Shown here piece by piece: positions 53,382 to 61,805 of a DNA stretch of 64,000 bases (the stretch's first letter is position 1; each line of letters opens with the position of its first letter). The translations under genes were made by a program, and so were the position numbers. This DNA is from Paramicrobacterium fandaimingii. Lineage in GTDB: Bacteria; Actinomycetota; Actinomycetes; Actinomycetales; Microbacteriaceae. The stretch is from assembly GCF_011751745.2 (NCBI RefSeq), contig NZ_CP061170.1:3410001-3474000 (forward strand), written 5' to 3'. Under the pieces are notes generated by a model. That model had not been told where the DNA came from and did no database searches. It saw only the letters and a program-made list of their open reading frames with translations.

Positions 53382-54722
53382 TCAGTCGAGCTCGTGCAGA
53401 CGACCGGCGTCCTCGACGTCTGGCCGCACCTTGGCATACGCTGTCGCGATGATACCCGCGAGAGCAATCACGCTCGCGTAGACGATCACAGGCCAGATGT
53501 GTCCGGCCCAGGCGAAGAGCGCCGCGCAGATGAGCGGGGCGAAGCCGCCACCGAGGGTGTTCGAGAACTGGTAGCCGACGTTGACGCCCGTGGTGCGCGC
53601 CTCGACGTCGAACATCTCGGTGAGCAGCGTCTGCAGAGTTCCCTGCATGGCAACGCCCGGGATCACGAAACCGACGATCATGCCGAGCCAGATCAAGACG
53701 GCCGTTCCGCCGCTGAAGAGCGCGAAGGCGGGGTAGATCAGCACGGCGAAGCCGATGCAGGCAAGAATGTAGAACCGGCGACGCCCGATCTTGTCTGAAA
53801 TGTGGCCCCAGAACGGCGCCATCACGATCTGCAGGAGTCCCACGATCATTGTGCCGATGAAGCCCACCTGGGGATCGACGTCCTGCTGATTCACCATGTA
53901 GGCGAGTCCGAACGTCAGCACGATGTAGCCCGCGATGCTCTGCGGCAGACCAATGAAGATGCCGAGAATGAGGTTCTTCGGGTGACGAATTGCCTCGAGG
54001 AGCGGGTTCTTGCGCTTGACCGCACCGGTCTCGATTGTCTTCGTGTAGGTCTTGAACTCGTCGGACTCTTCGAGCTTGCTGCGCAGAATGACGGCGACGA
54101 TGGTGAGCACGGCGGCGAACAAGAACGGAATGCGCCAGCCCCAGGTCAAGAAGAACGTGTCATCGCCCGCGCCGAGAATCGCCATCAGGCCGGCTGAGAA
54201 GACGTTCGCGACACCGGCGCCCGTGATCAGCAGCGCGCCGAAGAGCCCGCGACGGCCGGGAGGCGCGTACTCGACGACGATCGTGGCGGCCGGTCCCATC
54301 TCTCCACCAACGAAGAGCCCCTGGCACATGCGCAGGAACACGAGAAGAATCGGCGCGAGAAGCCCGATCGATTCCGTCGAGGGAATCAGCCCCATGAGAG
54401 TCGTACAGATTCCCATGCCGATCACGGTGATCATGAGCGATTGCTTGCGCCCGAAGCGGTCACCGACGAAGCCGAAGACGACGCCACCGAGCGGGCGAAG
54501 CAGAAAGCCGACGGCGAAGGTGGCGAACGACTGGAGCATTCCGGTGACGGGGTCGTCGCCGGGGAAGAACACGTGGGGGAAGACGACGGCCGCGGCCAGG
54601 CCGAAGAGGTAGTAGTCGTAGTACTCCATCATGGTGCCGATAGCACCGCCGGCGATCGTGCGGCGATCCTTTCGCGGAATCGCCCGCAGCCCCGTCTTGG
54701 GCTGCATCGCTGAGTTGGCCAT
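53382..54722 (-). CDS. MFS metabolite:H+ symporter (MHS family)
   Basis: 446 residues, twelve spans. MHS landmarks: GGAIGTMMEYYDYYLFGLAA (about 25-44), GDRFGRKQSLM, then VEYAPPGRRGLFGALLITGA and ESDEFK after helix 6. Family members import carboxylates, betaines and aromatic acids. First gene of a two-gene operon with RidA and divergent from the YheO-type regulator. The substrate is probably a nitrogenous acid given RidA, but this is inference. Confidence 0.92.
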   Translation of the reverse strand: MANSAMQPKTGLRAIPRKDRRTIAGGAIGTMMEYYDYYLFGLAAAVVFPHVFFPGDDPVTGMLQSFATFAVGFLLRPLGGVVFGFVGDRFGRKQSLMITVIGMGICTTLMGLIPSTESIGLLAPILLVFLRMCQGLFVGGEMGPAATIVVEYAPPGRRGLFGALLITGAGVANVFSAGLMAILGAGDDTFFLTWGWRIPFLFAAVLTIVAVILRSKLEESDEFKTYTKTIETGAVKRKNPLLEAIRHPKNLILGIFIGLPQSIAGYIVLTFGLAYMVNQQDVDPQVGFIGTMIVGLLQIVMAPFWGHISDKIGRRRFYILACIGFAVLIYPAFALFSGGTAVLIWLGMIVGFVIPGVAMQGTLQTLLTEMFDVEARTTGVNVGYQFSNTLGGGFAPLICAALFAWAGHIWPVIVYASVIALAGIIATAYAKVRPDVEDAGRLHELD

Positions 54723-54842
54723 AAGAGCCTCCTTACTCTTTGTATAGATCGACGTGGATCTATCGCATCTGAAGAACTGGCGTCTCTGTGGGGAACCCGC
54801 GACTCCAGGGGGCTATCAGCCGGTGTGGAGTAAGGTAGTCAC

Positions 54843-54908
54843 GTAGACAAAACGTTAAGTTAGCATCAATATAAACAGTATGTCTACCACTTAGACTTTT
54901 TGTTAGGT
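54843..54908. promoter_or_regulatory. Repeats in the MHS/YheO divergent region
   Basis: GTAGACA (54843-54849) and TGTCTAC (54881-54887) form an inverted repeat. TAGACAAAACGTTAAGT (about 54844) and TAGACTTTTTGTTAGGT (about 54892) are imperfect direct repeats 48 bases apart. The 54723-54938 gap is otherwise AT-rich and gene-free. Confidence 0.55.
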
Positions 54909-54938
54909 GACGCAGTCGTCAAGTGCAAGGAGAATCGG

Positions 54939-55670
54939 ATGCCGTCAGACGCCGTCCTCGCGTTGGAGCCCGACGCCGCAGACGCGAGAATCTACGAGAC
55001 CGTCGACGAGATCTGCGCCGTCTATCGCCCCGCGATGCACGCAATGGCCGCGGCAGCCGGACCGGGCTGCGAGGTCGTGCTTCATGACCTCTCCGCAGAC
55101 AACCCAGATCTCGATCACACGATCATCGCGATCGAGAATGGCCACGTCACCGGCCGCACGGTGGGCGGACCCTCAACGAGCCTCGGTGCCAGCGTCATTC
55201 ACAACCAGGGCGCCGACCACGATGCATTCGGGTACCGCGGCTTCACGAGCGATGGTCGACAGCTGCGATGCTCGTCGATCTACTTTCGCAACCGCGCGGG
55301 CAAGATCATGGCGGCACTGTGCATCAACGTTGATGTCAGCGCGCTGCAGCAGGCGCGCACCCTTCTTGACAGCCTCGTTCCCCAGACAGCATCCGATTCT
55401 CCCGATGCACCGAGCGAGTTCTTCGGCCAAGACCTCGTCTCTGTCATGGACGCCATGGTGACCGACGCGATTCAGGCGATCGGCAAGCCCGTCGCCCAGA
55501 TGTCGCGCAATGACCGCGTCGCCGTTGTGCGGACGCTCGACCAGCAAGGCGCGCTGCAGATGCGCAAGGGAATGGAGCACATCGCCTCGCGCCTCGGCGT
55601 CTCTCGTGTCACCGCGTACTCCTACCTCGATGAGGCGCGCGCCGACCAGGGCACGTCCGAGTCCGCGTAA
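54939..55670 (+). CDS. YheO-like PAS plus helix-turn-helix regulator (DauR type)
   Basis: 243 residues. An N-terminal YheO-like PAS domain, EVVLHDLSADNPDLDHTIIA (about 40-60) through CINVDVSALQQA (about 128-139), is followed by a C-terminal HTH_22, RNDRVAVVRTLDQQGALQM then KGMEHIASRLGVSRVTAYSY. AAGGAG precedes ATG 54939. DauR of Pseudomonas, a relative, controls D-arginine catabolism, and such regulators frequently neighbour RidA genes. It probably controls the divergent transporter/RidA pair in response to an amino acid. Confidence 0.9.
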   Translation: MPSDAVLALEPDAADARIYETVDEICAVYRPAMHAMAAAAGPGCEVVLHDLSADNPDLDHTIIAIENGHVTGRTVGGPSTSLGASVIHNQGADHDAFGYRGFTSDGRQLRCSSIYFRNRAGKIMAALCINVDVSALQQARTLLDSLVPQTASDSPDAPSEFFGQDLVSVMDAMVTDAIQAIGKPVAQMSRNDRVAVVRTLDQQGALQMRKGMEHIASRLGVSRVTAYSYLDEARADQGTSESA

Positions 55671-55703
55671 TTCCTGCAGCCCGGACGCGCCTCGCTCTGG
55701 CAC

Positions 55704-56390
55704 TCACCAGGGAAGCACCCCGGCATCGTCGTTGAACGTTCCCGTCGGCCCGTCCGCCCCGAGCGTCGCCCACGACACGACGAACCGAGCAGTGTCTTCG
55801 ACCGATCGCCCGGTAACTCCCACGGCTTCGGTCATATCTGTGGTCGTCGTTCCGGGCTCGATGGCGTTGAACTTGATGCCGGGGTGCAGCTTCGCGTACT
55901 GCACAGTCAGCATGCTGGCCGCGGCCTTCGACGACGCGTACAGCGCGACGGTCAGCCCGTACTCCGGCCGCTCCGGGTTGTTCACTGCCCCAAACGATCC
56001 GGCGCTGCTCGAAATGGTGACGACGTTGGGGTTCGATGAGCGCTGAAGCAGCGGAAGCGCCGCTTCCATGACGCGAACGATGCCGACGGCGTTTGTGTCG
56101 AACGACCGCAGGGCAGCGGGCCCATCGCGCGACGGGTCGAGAACCCCGGCGTTGTGCACGACAACGTCAAGGTGATCTTCGGCCTCCTCGATCGCGGCCA
56201 GCGCGGTAGAGACGGAATCGTCGTCAGTCACGTCGAGCTGCACGGCGCGCGCTCCGAGCTCGGCTGCGGCACGCTCGCCTCGCTCGAGATCACGCGCGCC
56301 GATGTAGACGGTGTGGCCCAGCATGGTGAGTTGTCTTGCGGTCTCGTAACCGATGCCTTTGTTGGCCCCGGTGATGAGTGTGACGGTCAT
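55704..56390 (-). CDS. Short-chain dehydrogenase/reductase
   Basis: 228 residues, classical SDR. Cofactor motif TGANKGIG (7-14), NAG motif VVVHNAGVLD (about 82-91), catalytic serine in VVTISSSAGSFG and Y-x-x-x-K in ALYASSKAAAS. NKGIGYETARQL resembles carbonyl-reductase-like SDRs acting on xenobiotic carbonyls. GAAGGAC precedes ATG 56390. Divergent from the XRE regulator gene, which in many actinobacteria controls an adjacent SDR of this kind. Confidence 0.92.
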   Translation of the reverse strand: MTVTLITGANKGIGYETARQLTMLGHTVYIGARDLERGERAAAELGARAVQLDVTDDDSVSTALAAIEEAEDHLDVVVHNAGVLDPSRDGPAALRSFDTNAVGIVRVMEAALPLLQRSSNPNVVTISSSAGSFGAVNNPERPEYGLTVALYASSKAAASMLTVQYAKLHPGIKFNAIEPGTTTTDMTEAVGVTGRSVEDTARFVVSWATLGADGPTGTFNDDAGVLPW

Positions 56391-56529
56391 CTGTGTCCTT
56401 CCGGAATTATCGGCCCAAACAGGCCGTTCATAACGGTAGGAGCGACGGCCGCGCACGCCCAGAGCCCCGGGGAGACCGGGGCCTGACAGGGCCTCCTCTG
56501 TTCCCTCCCCCGAGGTTTAAGGTTGCTGC

Positions 56530-57384
56530 ATGCACGAGTCGACAAACGCCCTTGGCGAGTTTCTGCGCGCACGACGTGAACTGGTGACACCAGGCCACGT
56601 CGGCATACCCGATGGCGGGGTGCGGCGTGTGCCCGGGCTGCGGCGTGAAGAAGTTGCGATGCTCGCCGGCATCAGCGCGGACTATTACCTGCGGCTGGAA
56701 CGCGGCCGCGACCGCAACCCCTCACGTCAGGTGCTCGACTCGATCGCCCGCGTTCTTCAGCTCGATGACGACCACCGCGCCCACCTGCTCTCGCTTGTCG
56801 CCGAGACGCCGCGGCAGCGCCGCCCGCTGCCCCGCACGCAGGCTCCGCCGACCGGCGCACTGAAGCTTCTCGATTCCATCGTGCAGCCGGCGTTCATCGA
56901 AAACCGCTACTTCGATGTTCTGGCGTCCAATCCCCTGATGCGCGCGGTCGACCCCCAGCTCACGGTCGGACGCAACCAGCTCAGAGATCTGTTTCTCGAC
57001 TCAGGCGGTCAGTCGCTGTATCCCGAGTGGCAGAACGCAACCGAATGCCTCGTCGCCAACCTGCGTCACACCGTTGGGAATGACGTCGACGACCCACGGT
57101 TCATCGAGCTGACGGGAGAGCTCACTCTCGCGAGTCCGCGGTTTCGCGAGCTGTGGGCGCGACACGAGGTGCGTCGCCAGTCCGGTGGCGAAATGCGGTT
57201 CGACCACCCGGAGGTCGGCGACCTCACGCTCAATCGCGAGCGCATGAGCATCGATGGTCCAGACGGTCTCATGCTCGTCGTCTTTCACCCGGATGCCGGT
57301 TCGCACGACGCCGAGAAGCTGGCGCTGCTCGCGTCGTCATCAACCCCGTCGTCGCACGTGCGTGGAGAACTGAGACGCGCATGA
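56530..57384 (+). CDS. XRE-family regulator with MmyB-like ligand-binding domain
   Basis: 284 residues. N-terminal helix-turn-helix of the actinobacterial type: LGEFLRARRELVTPGHVG, then RRVPGLRREEVAMLAGISAD and YYLRLERGRDRNPSRQVLDS (about 8-72). The C-terminal part is the MmyB-like PAS-fold domain, with FIENRYFDVLASNPLMRAV and FRELWARHEVRRQSGGEMRF. These usually bind a fatty-acid-like ligand and regulate a divergent SDR gene. The stop overlaps the next gene by ATGA. Confidence 0.93.
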   Translation: MHESTNALGEFLRARRELVTPGHVGIPDGGVRRVPGLRREEVAMLAGISADYYLRLERGRDRNPSRQVLDSIARVLQLDDDHRAHLLSLVAETPRQRRPLPRTQAPPTGALKLLDSIVQPAFIENRYFDVLASNPLMRAVDPQLTVGRNQLRDLFLDSGGQSLYPEWQNATECLVANLRHTVGNDVDDPRFIELTGELTLASPRFRELWARHEVRRQSGGEMRFDHPEVGDLTLNRERMSIDGPDGLMLVVFHPDAGSHDAEKLALLASSSTPSSHVRGELRRA

Positions 57385-57920
57385 CGACCATGGGAATCAT
57401 CGGCGCGGGTGACGTGGGTTCTCAGCTCGCCCGTGCGGCGATCGCCAACGGGTACACCGTCGTCATCGCCAATTCGCGCGGTCCGGAGACCCTGGCCGAG
57501 CTCGCGGGAAAGATCGTGCTCGACACGAACAACTACATGCGGTGGCGCGACGGCCATTTTTCCGTCGTCGCCTCTGGAGAGAAGACCATTCACGAACTGC
57601 GGCAGCAGCAGCTGCCCACCTCGAAGGTCGCATCGGCCTTCACGCACATCCAAGCGCCGACGCTGCTGCGTTTCGCACGGCATGCCGGTTCCCCGGAGCG
57701 CCTCGCCTTGGCCACGTCGAGCAACCATCCCGACGCCGTCGAACTCGTCACCGAGCTGTACGACAGGCTCGGCTACGACACCGTCGACAACAGTCCCGTG
57801 AGCCAGTCTTGGCGCGTCGGGCCCGGCACCCTCGCGTGGAACCGTTCACTCCGGGGCGGCCAGAACCGAGAGACGCTCATCGCCGGTCTGGCCGCAGCAT
57901 CCGCGGCATGGGATGAATAG
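57381..57920 (+). CDS. NADP-dependent reductase-like (NpdG/F420 type) with internal deletion
   Basis: 179 residues. It starts as a normal NADPH/F420 oxidoreductase-type Rossmann protein, MGIIGAGDVGSQLARAAIANG, then RGPETLAEL, but jumps straight to AGKIVLDTNNYMRWRDGHF, which in family members comes some 55-60 residues later, after the strands carrying the VVVTIPL segment. The remainder, QQLPTSKVASAFTHIQA and YDTVDNSPVSQSWR, is intact. The reading frame is preserved. The missing piece is part of the cofactor-binding fold, so activity is doubtful. Translationally coupled to the XRE regulator. Confidence 0.8.
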   Translation: MTTMGIIGAGDVGSQLARAAIANGYTVVIANSRGPETLAELAGKIVLDTNNYMRWRDGHFSVVASGEKTIHELRQQQLPTSKVASAFTHIQAPTLLRFARHAGSPERLALATSSNHPDAVELVTELYDRLGYDTVDNSPVSQSWRVGPGTLAWNRSLRGGQNRETLIAGLAAASAAWDE

Positions 57921-57984
57921 ACTTCTGCGGGCTCACAAACTCCGCCGCTGCTGCACGTCTCTTGAACGTCTTGCCGAGCGCGAT

Positions 57985-59106
57985 TCAGGGGCGCTCAGGG
58001 CCGGCCGGCCACCGGAGTGAGGCGACGACGCCCGTTCCCTCGCCGATCTCATCGGGATCAACGATGCGCACCTTTGCATCGGTGAGCACAGCGGCCCGCA
58101 CAATGGCGGCAGTCGCCACGATCTCCTCGAGCACCGGCGATCCCAGAGCATCCTCGGGCGCCGTGGCCACCCACGGCTCGCCCTCAAGCGCGAGCGCCGA
58201 GTGCTGAAGCAGCGCGTGGTGGTCGATGAACACGTAGTCGGCCTGGCCTTGCGCGAGCGCGTGCACGACGTCGCCGAATCCCGTCGCCTGCAGCCTGCCG
58301 TTGTCGGCCGCAGCCTCGTCGAGGATCGTGCGGTTACGCCGACGCCGTGCGGCATCAAGCTGCACCTCGAGCGCGTGGCGCACGCGATCCTCCGACGCTC
58401 CCTCGGTGTTGACCTCACCGGGAATCACGTGCAGCAGATGCGTGGCCTGGTCGCTCAGCTGACCGCTCAGCAGCTGCACCGCGCGCACGTCGCCCGAGAG
58501 AAAGATCACTCGCGGGTGGTGCTCGGCGATCAACGCGGTGATCTGCTCGGCCACGTCACTCTGAGTCTGCTTCCACGTCTCTTCGCTGTGGCGCTGCAGG
58601 TTGGCCTCAGACGTGCGACCCGCGCTGACCTTGTTGATATACGGAGAGTCCGACTCGATATGCTTCGTGACGATCGGGTCACGGTCACCCTCCGCGAAGA
58701 CGTTGATGTCGCCACCCCCGCGCCACGCACTCACGGTGAAGAACAGCTCGTCATCGGGAATCTGCAGTCGCAGCGGCGTCACGTCGACAATGGACCCGTA
58801 TCGGATGCACTCGTCGCTCTGCATGCTTCCACCCATGACCGTGTGAAACCGCAGTTCGCCGTCTTGCGCGATCGCGAAGCGCACTGACGGGTCAGCGACG
58901 CCCGTCGGGTCGGCCATCGCCTCGAGGATCGCCTCGATGTCGGCATCCGGAGCCCCCGCCGCGCTCAAGCCGTCTCTGACGTGCGTTCGCCGGGCAATCG
59001 CCATGCCCTCCGGATCGCTGGTCCCCGCGGTGGAGTCGATGAACACCATCGACTTCGGCGCGGTGTCGCGCAGCAACTGGGCAATGAGTTCTTTATCGAG
59101 GGGCAT
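57985..59106 (-). CDS. baeRF-family protein (Rv2629-like, release-factor fold)
   Basis: 373 residues of the bacterial archaeo-eukaryotic release factor (baeRF) group represented by mycobacterial Rv2629. Landmarks: PKSMVFIDSTAGTSDPEG near the N-terminus, HHPRVIFLSGDVRAVQLLSG (about 201-220) and VFIDHHALLQHSAL (about 294-307). There is no GGQ tripeptide, so it should not release peptides. Related proteins, including the Balon family, bind idle ribosomes during stress or hibernation; that function is plausible but not demonstrated for this branch. ATG 59106 is used; AAAGAGAG upstream is a moderate site. Confidence 0.82.
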   Translation of the reverse strand: MPLDKELIAQLLRDTAPKSMVFIDSTAGTSDPEGMAIARRTHVRDGLSAAGAPDADIEAILEAMADPTGVADPSVRFAIAQDGELRFHTVMGGSMQSDECIRYGSIVDVTPLRLQIPDDELFFTVSAWRGGGDINVFAEGDRDPIVTKHIESDSPYINKVSAGRTSEANLQRHSEETWKQTQSDVAEQITALIAEHHPRVIFLSGDVRAVQLLSGQLSDQATHLLHVIPGEVNTEGASEDRVRHALEVQLDAARRRRNRTILDEAAADNGRLQATGFGDVVHALAQGQADYVFIDHHALLQHSALALEGEPWVATAPEDALGSPVLEEIVATAAIVRAAVLTDAKVRIVDPDEIGEGTGVVASLRWPAGPERP

Positions 59107-59144
59107 GATCACTCTCTTTCTCATACAGGTTGACTACGACATGA

Positions 59145-59498
59145 CTACGGCGTGCTCGCGTATGTGGGAATCAGCACAGCGAGAAGTCCGATGACCGCGA
59201 TGAGGCCGAGCAGCACGGCGAGTGCGCGCAGACGCGCAATTCGGCTGTGAACGGCAAACCGCACGACGATCATCGCCGCGTAGAGCAGCACGATGAGCAC
59301 GGCGCCGACAAGCGGGGCCGGATTGCCAAGCGGCACAAGCGGAATGAGCACGACGAGGCAGATCACCACAAAAACGGCGCCGACGACGAGCCAGATCGCT
59401 CCTGACGATGTGCGCAACGCTGGCTGGTTCGCCATCCTCGTCGGATCCTCGCCGTCACGAAACTCACGGCGGTCGTCTTCGTTCTGTGCCGCCCCCAT
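59145..59498 (-). CDS. Small three-helix membrane protein, unknown function
   Basis: 117 residues. A charged N-terminus of about 35 residues (QNEDDRREFRDGEDPTRM) is followed by three hydrophobic segments, IWLVVGAVFVVICLVVLIPL, LVGAVLIVLLYAAMIVVRF and LAVLLGLIAVIGLLAVLIPT. The layout matches a widespread uncharacterised actinobacterial membrane protein family. A start further upstream (59552) is open but lacks a site. Same strand as and 38 bases from the baeRF gene, so the two may be co-transcribed. Confidence 0.75.
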   Translation of the reverse strand: MGAAQNEDDRREFRDGEDPTRMANQPALRTSSGAIWLVVGAVFVVICLVVLIPLVPLGNPAPLVGAVLIVLLYAAMIVVRFAVHSRIARLRALAVLLGLIAVIGLLAVLIPTYASTP

Positions 59499-59623
59499 AT
59501 GGGCACCATATCTCGCCGCGGTGATCGATGTAAGAGGCGGATCAGGGTTCACTCAGCCAGGCGCGTTCGCCGTCGGCCGAGCGTGGCGGAGGCCAGGCCG
59601 ACGGAGTCGTTTGCTGTAGCTGC

Positions 59624-60421
59624 TCAGTCCGCCCTGACGATGTCGCCGGTGCCCGAGATGTTCTTCTCGACGGTGGCGCTGCCCGCGTGCCGGATCGTTC
59701 CGCTGCCTTCGATCGTCGCCGCGAGCGTCGCCGTGGCGTGAACCGCGATGCTTCCCGTGCCCTCGATGAGTGCGACAGCATCTGTCGCCGTCACGTCTGA
59801 CGCGTCGAGATCGCCTGAGCCCTCGATGGTGAGGGACTGGTCGGCCGCCGTGCCGGCCAGCGTGATGTCGCCCGACCCCTCGATGCGCGCCGTCACCGAC
59901 TCGGCGTCGATGTCACTCACCCGCAGATTGCCGCTGCCCTCGATAACCGCCTCAACAGTGTCAGCGTCGACGCCCGACGCGTCGATGTCGCCCGATCCGC
60001 TGATCGTGAGTTCGACAGCATCCGCTCCGGAAAAATCTGCCGTGAGATCGCCTGATCCCGACACCGTGGCCGTGTCGAGCGAGGGAACCGTGAGCTCATA
60101 CGTGATGGGGCCCGGGTTGGTGAAGAAACTGAACGAGCCGTTCCTCGTGCCCAGCTCGAGAACGCCATCGGTCACCTCAGACGTGAGCGAGTCGATGACG
60201 TTCTCGCCCGCCGTGATGGTGAGTGAGACGTCGTCGCCCTTCGTGACGACGACGTTGCCCGCTGTCTCCAGATCGACCGCCGTCACCTCGCTGATCTCTC
60301 GCTCGTGACTCGTCGGCTCACCGGGGTTGAAAACTGAGCACCCGGTGAGTGCGCCGCCGAGGATCAGAAGGGATGCTGCCGCGCTGAGTGTGCGGAACCG
60401 CATGTCGTGACTCGCTTTCAT
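59624..60421 (-). CDS. Lipoprotein with GIN (DUF2807) beta-helix domain
   Basis: 265 residues. Signal peptide and lipobox LTGC with the cysteine near residue 28, then a parallel beta-helix made of repeated SGSGD/EGSGD turns (TVSGSGDLTA, TISGSGDIDA, VIEGSGNLRV, RIEGSGDITL, TIEGSGDLDA, LIEGTGSIAV, TIEGSGTIRH, NISGTGDIV): eight rungs. This is the putative auto-transporter adhesin head (GIN) domain. Extracellular, membrane-anchored; function in this phylum is unknown. The ATG at 60403 is an alternative start. Confidence 0.88.
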   Translation of the reverse strand: MKASHDMRFRTLSAAASLLILGGALTGCSVFNPGEPTSHEREISEVTAVDLETAGNVVVTKGDDVSLTITAGENVIDSLTSEVTDGVLELGTRNGSFSFFTNPGPITYELTVPSLDTATVSGSGDLTADFSGADAVELTISGSGDIDASGVDADTVEAVIEGSGNLRVSDIDAESVTARIEGSGDITLAGTAADQSLTIEGSGDLDASDVTATDAVALIEGTGSIAVHATATLAATIEGSGTIRHAGSATVEKNISGTGDIVRAD

Positions 60422-60544
60422 TGCTGGGCGCGGCCGTCGTGCCGCACGCTACTCAGAGTAAGCACGGCGGATGCTCGCGCGACACGTCCGCTCGGGTGAT
60501 CTTCGTCGAGCGGAGACATACCCAGGTATGAGATGCCGCCCGAC

Positions 60545-60949
60545 TCAGGCCATGGCCGCTCTGAGCTGCGTCACCGTCGGGATGTCGGCGGGCGCCCACT
60601 CGAGTTCGTCGAGACCGGATGCCGCGACCCAGCGCAGCTCGGCGTGCTCCGTCGCCTCGGGCTCGCCCCCGTCGAGCGTGCAGAAATACGTCGTGAGCGC
60701 GACCGTGACGTTCTCGTACGCGTACGTTGTCGTCTCGATGCGCTCGCCGACGACGATTCCGCACCGCAGCTCTTCTCGAATCTCGCGTCGCAACGCGGCG
60801 TCGGGGGTCTCGCCCGCCTCGATCTTGCCGCCGGGAAACTCCCACAGACCGGCCTGCACCTTCTGCTCGCCGCGCTTGGCCGCCAGCACGAAACCGTCGC
60901 GCACGATCACAGCGCCGACGACGGCGACATGGGCTCGGGTGCTGCTCAT
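60545..60949 (-). CDS. MutT-type NUDIX hydrolase
   Basis: 134 residues. The NUDIX box is canonical: G41-x5-E47-x7-R55-E56-I57-x-E59-E60, in FPGGKIEAGETPD followed by AALRREIREEL. VGAVIVRDGFVLAAKRGEQK and AELRWVAASGLDELEWAPAD match 8-oxo-dGTP/(d)CTP diphosphatase (MutT/CtfA-like) proteins. Its role is to sanitise oxidised nucleotides. Stands alone on the minus strand. Confidence 0.92.
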   Translation of the reverse strand: MSSTRAHVAVVGAVIVRDGFVLAAKRGEQKVQAGLWEFPGGKIEAGETPDAALRREIREELRCGIVVGERIETTTYAYENVTVALTTYFCTLDGGEPEATEHAELRWVAASGLDELEWAPADIPTVTQLRAAMA

Positions 60950-60980
60950 GGCGTGAACAGTAGCAGCTCCCGGCGCACCG

Positions 60981-61307
60981 TTACGTCCACCGCGACAGTC
61001 TTCCGCGCAGAACCCGTGCCGCAGAGGTGCTCAAAGGCACGTGGTGGGCGAGCAGCGTCACCAGCCCATACCGTCTGGCCTCCAGCGGCCAGACAAGAAG
61101 CACGCCCGCGAGCGCGGTCATGATCGGATACTGAGCAATGAGTTGGTCTGACAGCCAGTACATGACGAGCGTTCCAACGCCCCCGAGCGCAGCGGGAAGC
61201 GTGAGCACACCGACGACGAGCGCGACGCCGAGGCCGACCTCCAGAAACGGAACGACAACGCCGAAGAAGCCCGGAAAGCCGCCGAGCACGCTCTCGGCGA
61301 ACTTCAT
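60981..61307 (-). CDS. DoxX-like membrane protein, probably N-terminally truncated
   Basis: 108 residues from ATG 61307 with three membrane segments: GFFGVVVPFLEVGLGVALVV, GVLTLPAALGGVGTLVMYWL and IMTALAGVLLVWPLEARRY. KFAESVLGG at the start is what normally follows the first transmembrane helix of DoxX/TQO-small-subunit proteins, so the first helix appears lost. The sequence upstream encodes a DM13-like fragment in another frame, ending in ATGA with this ATG. The gene may be a remnant. Confidence 0.65.
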   Translation of the reverse strand: MKFAESVLGGFPGFFGVVVPFLEVGLGVALVVGVLTLPAALGGVGTLVMYWLSDQLIAQYPIMTALAGVLLVWPLEARRYGLVTLLAHHVPLSTSAARVLRGRLSRWT

Positions 61308-61400
61308 CGAACGCAACGGTGCCCCAGCTCGACACCAGAGGCGACGGCATCCTCGTCTGTTCCGTTCGTCAGGTAGAGATGCAAGTCGGGGCCAGTGCTC
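61304..61400 (-). pseudogene. DM13-domain fragment
   Basis: Reading back from a TGA at 61304-61306, the minus strand encodes STPSTGPDLHLYLTNGTDED and then AVASGVELGHRCVR. GPDLHLYLTN is the signature of DM13 (electron-transfer-associated) domains. Only about 30 residues remain, joined at both ends to unrelated sequence. Confidence 0.55.
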
Positions 61401-61637
61401 GGCGTGCTTGATCACGGCAGCGGCGTCTCGAGCGAAGACCTCGGCCACCTGTTCGACGTCGGGTGGCGAGCCAGCGCGGCCCGCAGCGCAGACGTACATG
61501 TGCCGGGAACGACGGGAGCAGGGCTCGGCCTCGCCATCGTTCGCGGCATTGCCGAAGCGCACGGTGGCGACGTGCGTGCCCTCACCCTCAACGACGGTTT
61601 TCGTGTTGACCTTGTGCTGCCAATGACGGCGCCCTGA
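61395..61637 (+). pseudogene. Sensor histidine kinase, C-terminal ATPase fragment
   Basis: The plus strand reads VLDHGSGVSSEDLGHLFDVG and TGAGLGLAIVRGIAEAHGGD, ending LVLPMTAP. These are the G1 (DHGSGV), F (LFDVG) and G2 (GAGLGLAI) boxes of a HATPase_c domain with the normal C-terminal end of the kinase, but the dimerisation domain, N-box and sensor are missing. It overlaps the DM13 fragment on the other strand by a few bases. Confidence 0.7.
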
Positions 61638-61734
61638 CCGCAGCCGCGACCCGAGCCTCCGTGAACGCAGCGCGACCAAACGACGAACGTTAGTGAGCGA
61701 TATCGACGGAGCTCTTCCCCCGTGGTTGCAGTAT

Positions 61735-61748
61735 TGGTAACGTTTCCA
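61735..61748. promoter_or_regulatory. LacI-type operator before the GH92 gene
   Basis: TGGTAACGTTTCCA is a 14-base palindrome with one mismatched pair and the central AACGTT of LacI-family sites, 58 bases before the GH92 start. No LacI gene is visible next to it in the window. The rest of 61638-61805 carries only the ribosome site. Confidence 0.6.
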
Positions 61749-61805
61749 CAACCGTGAGCGCCCGGGAGTGTTTGCGGTGTTCGGAACGCATTCATAAGGA
61801 GAAAA

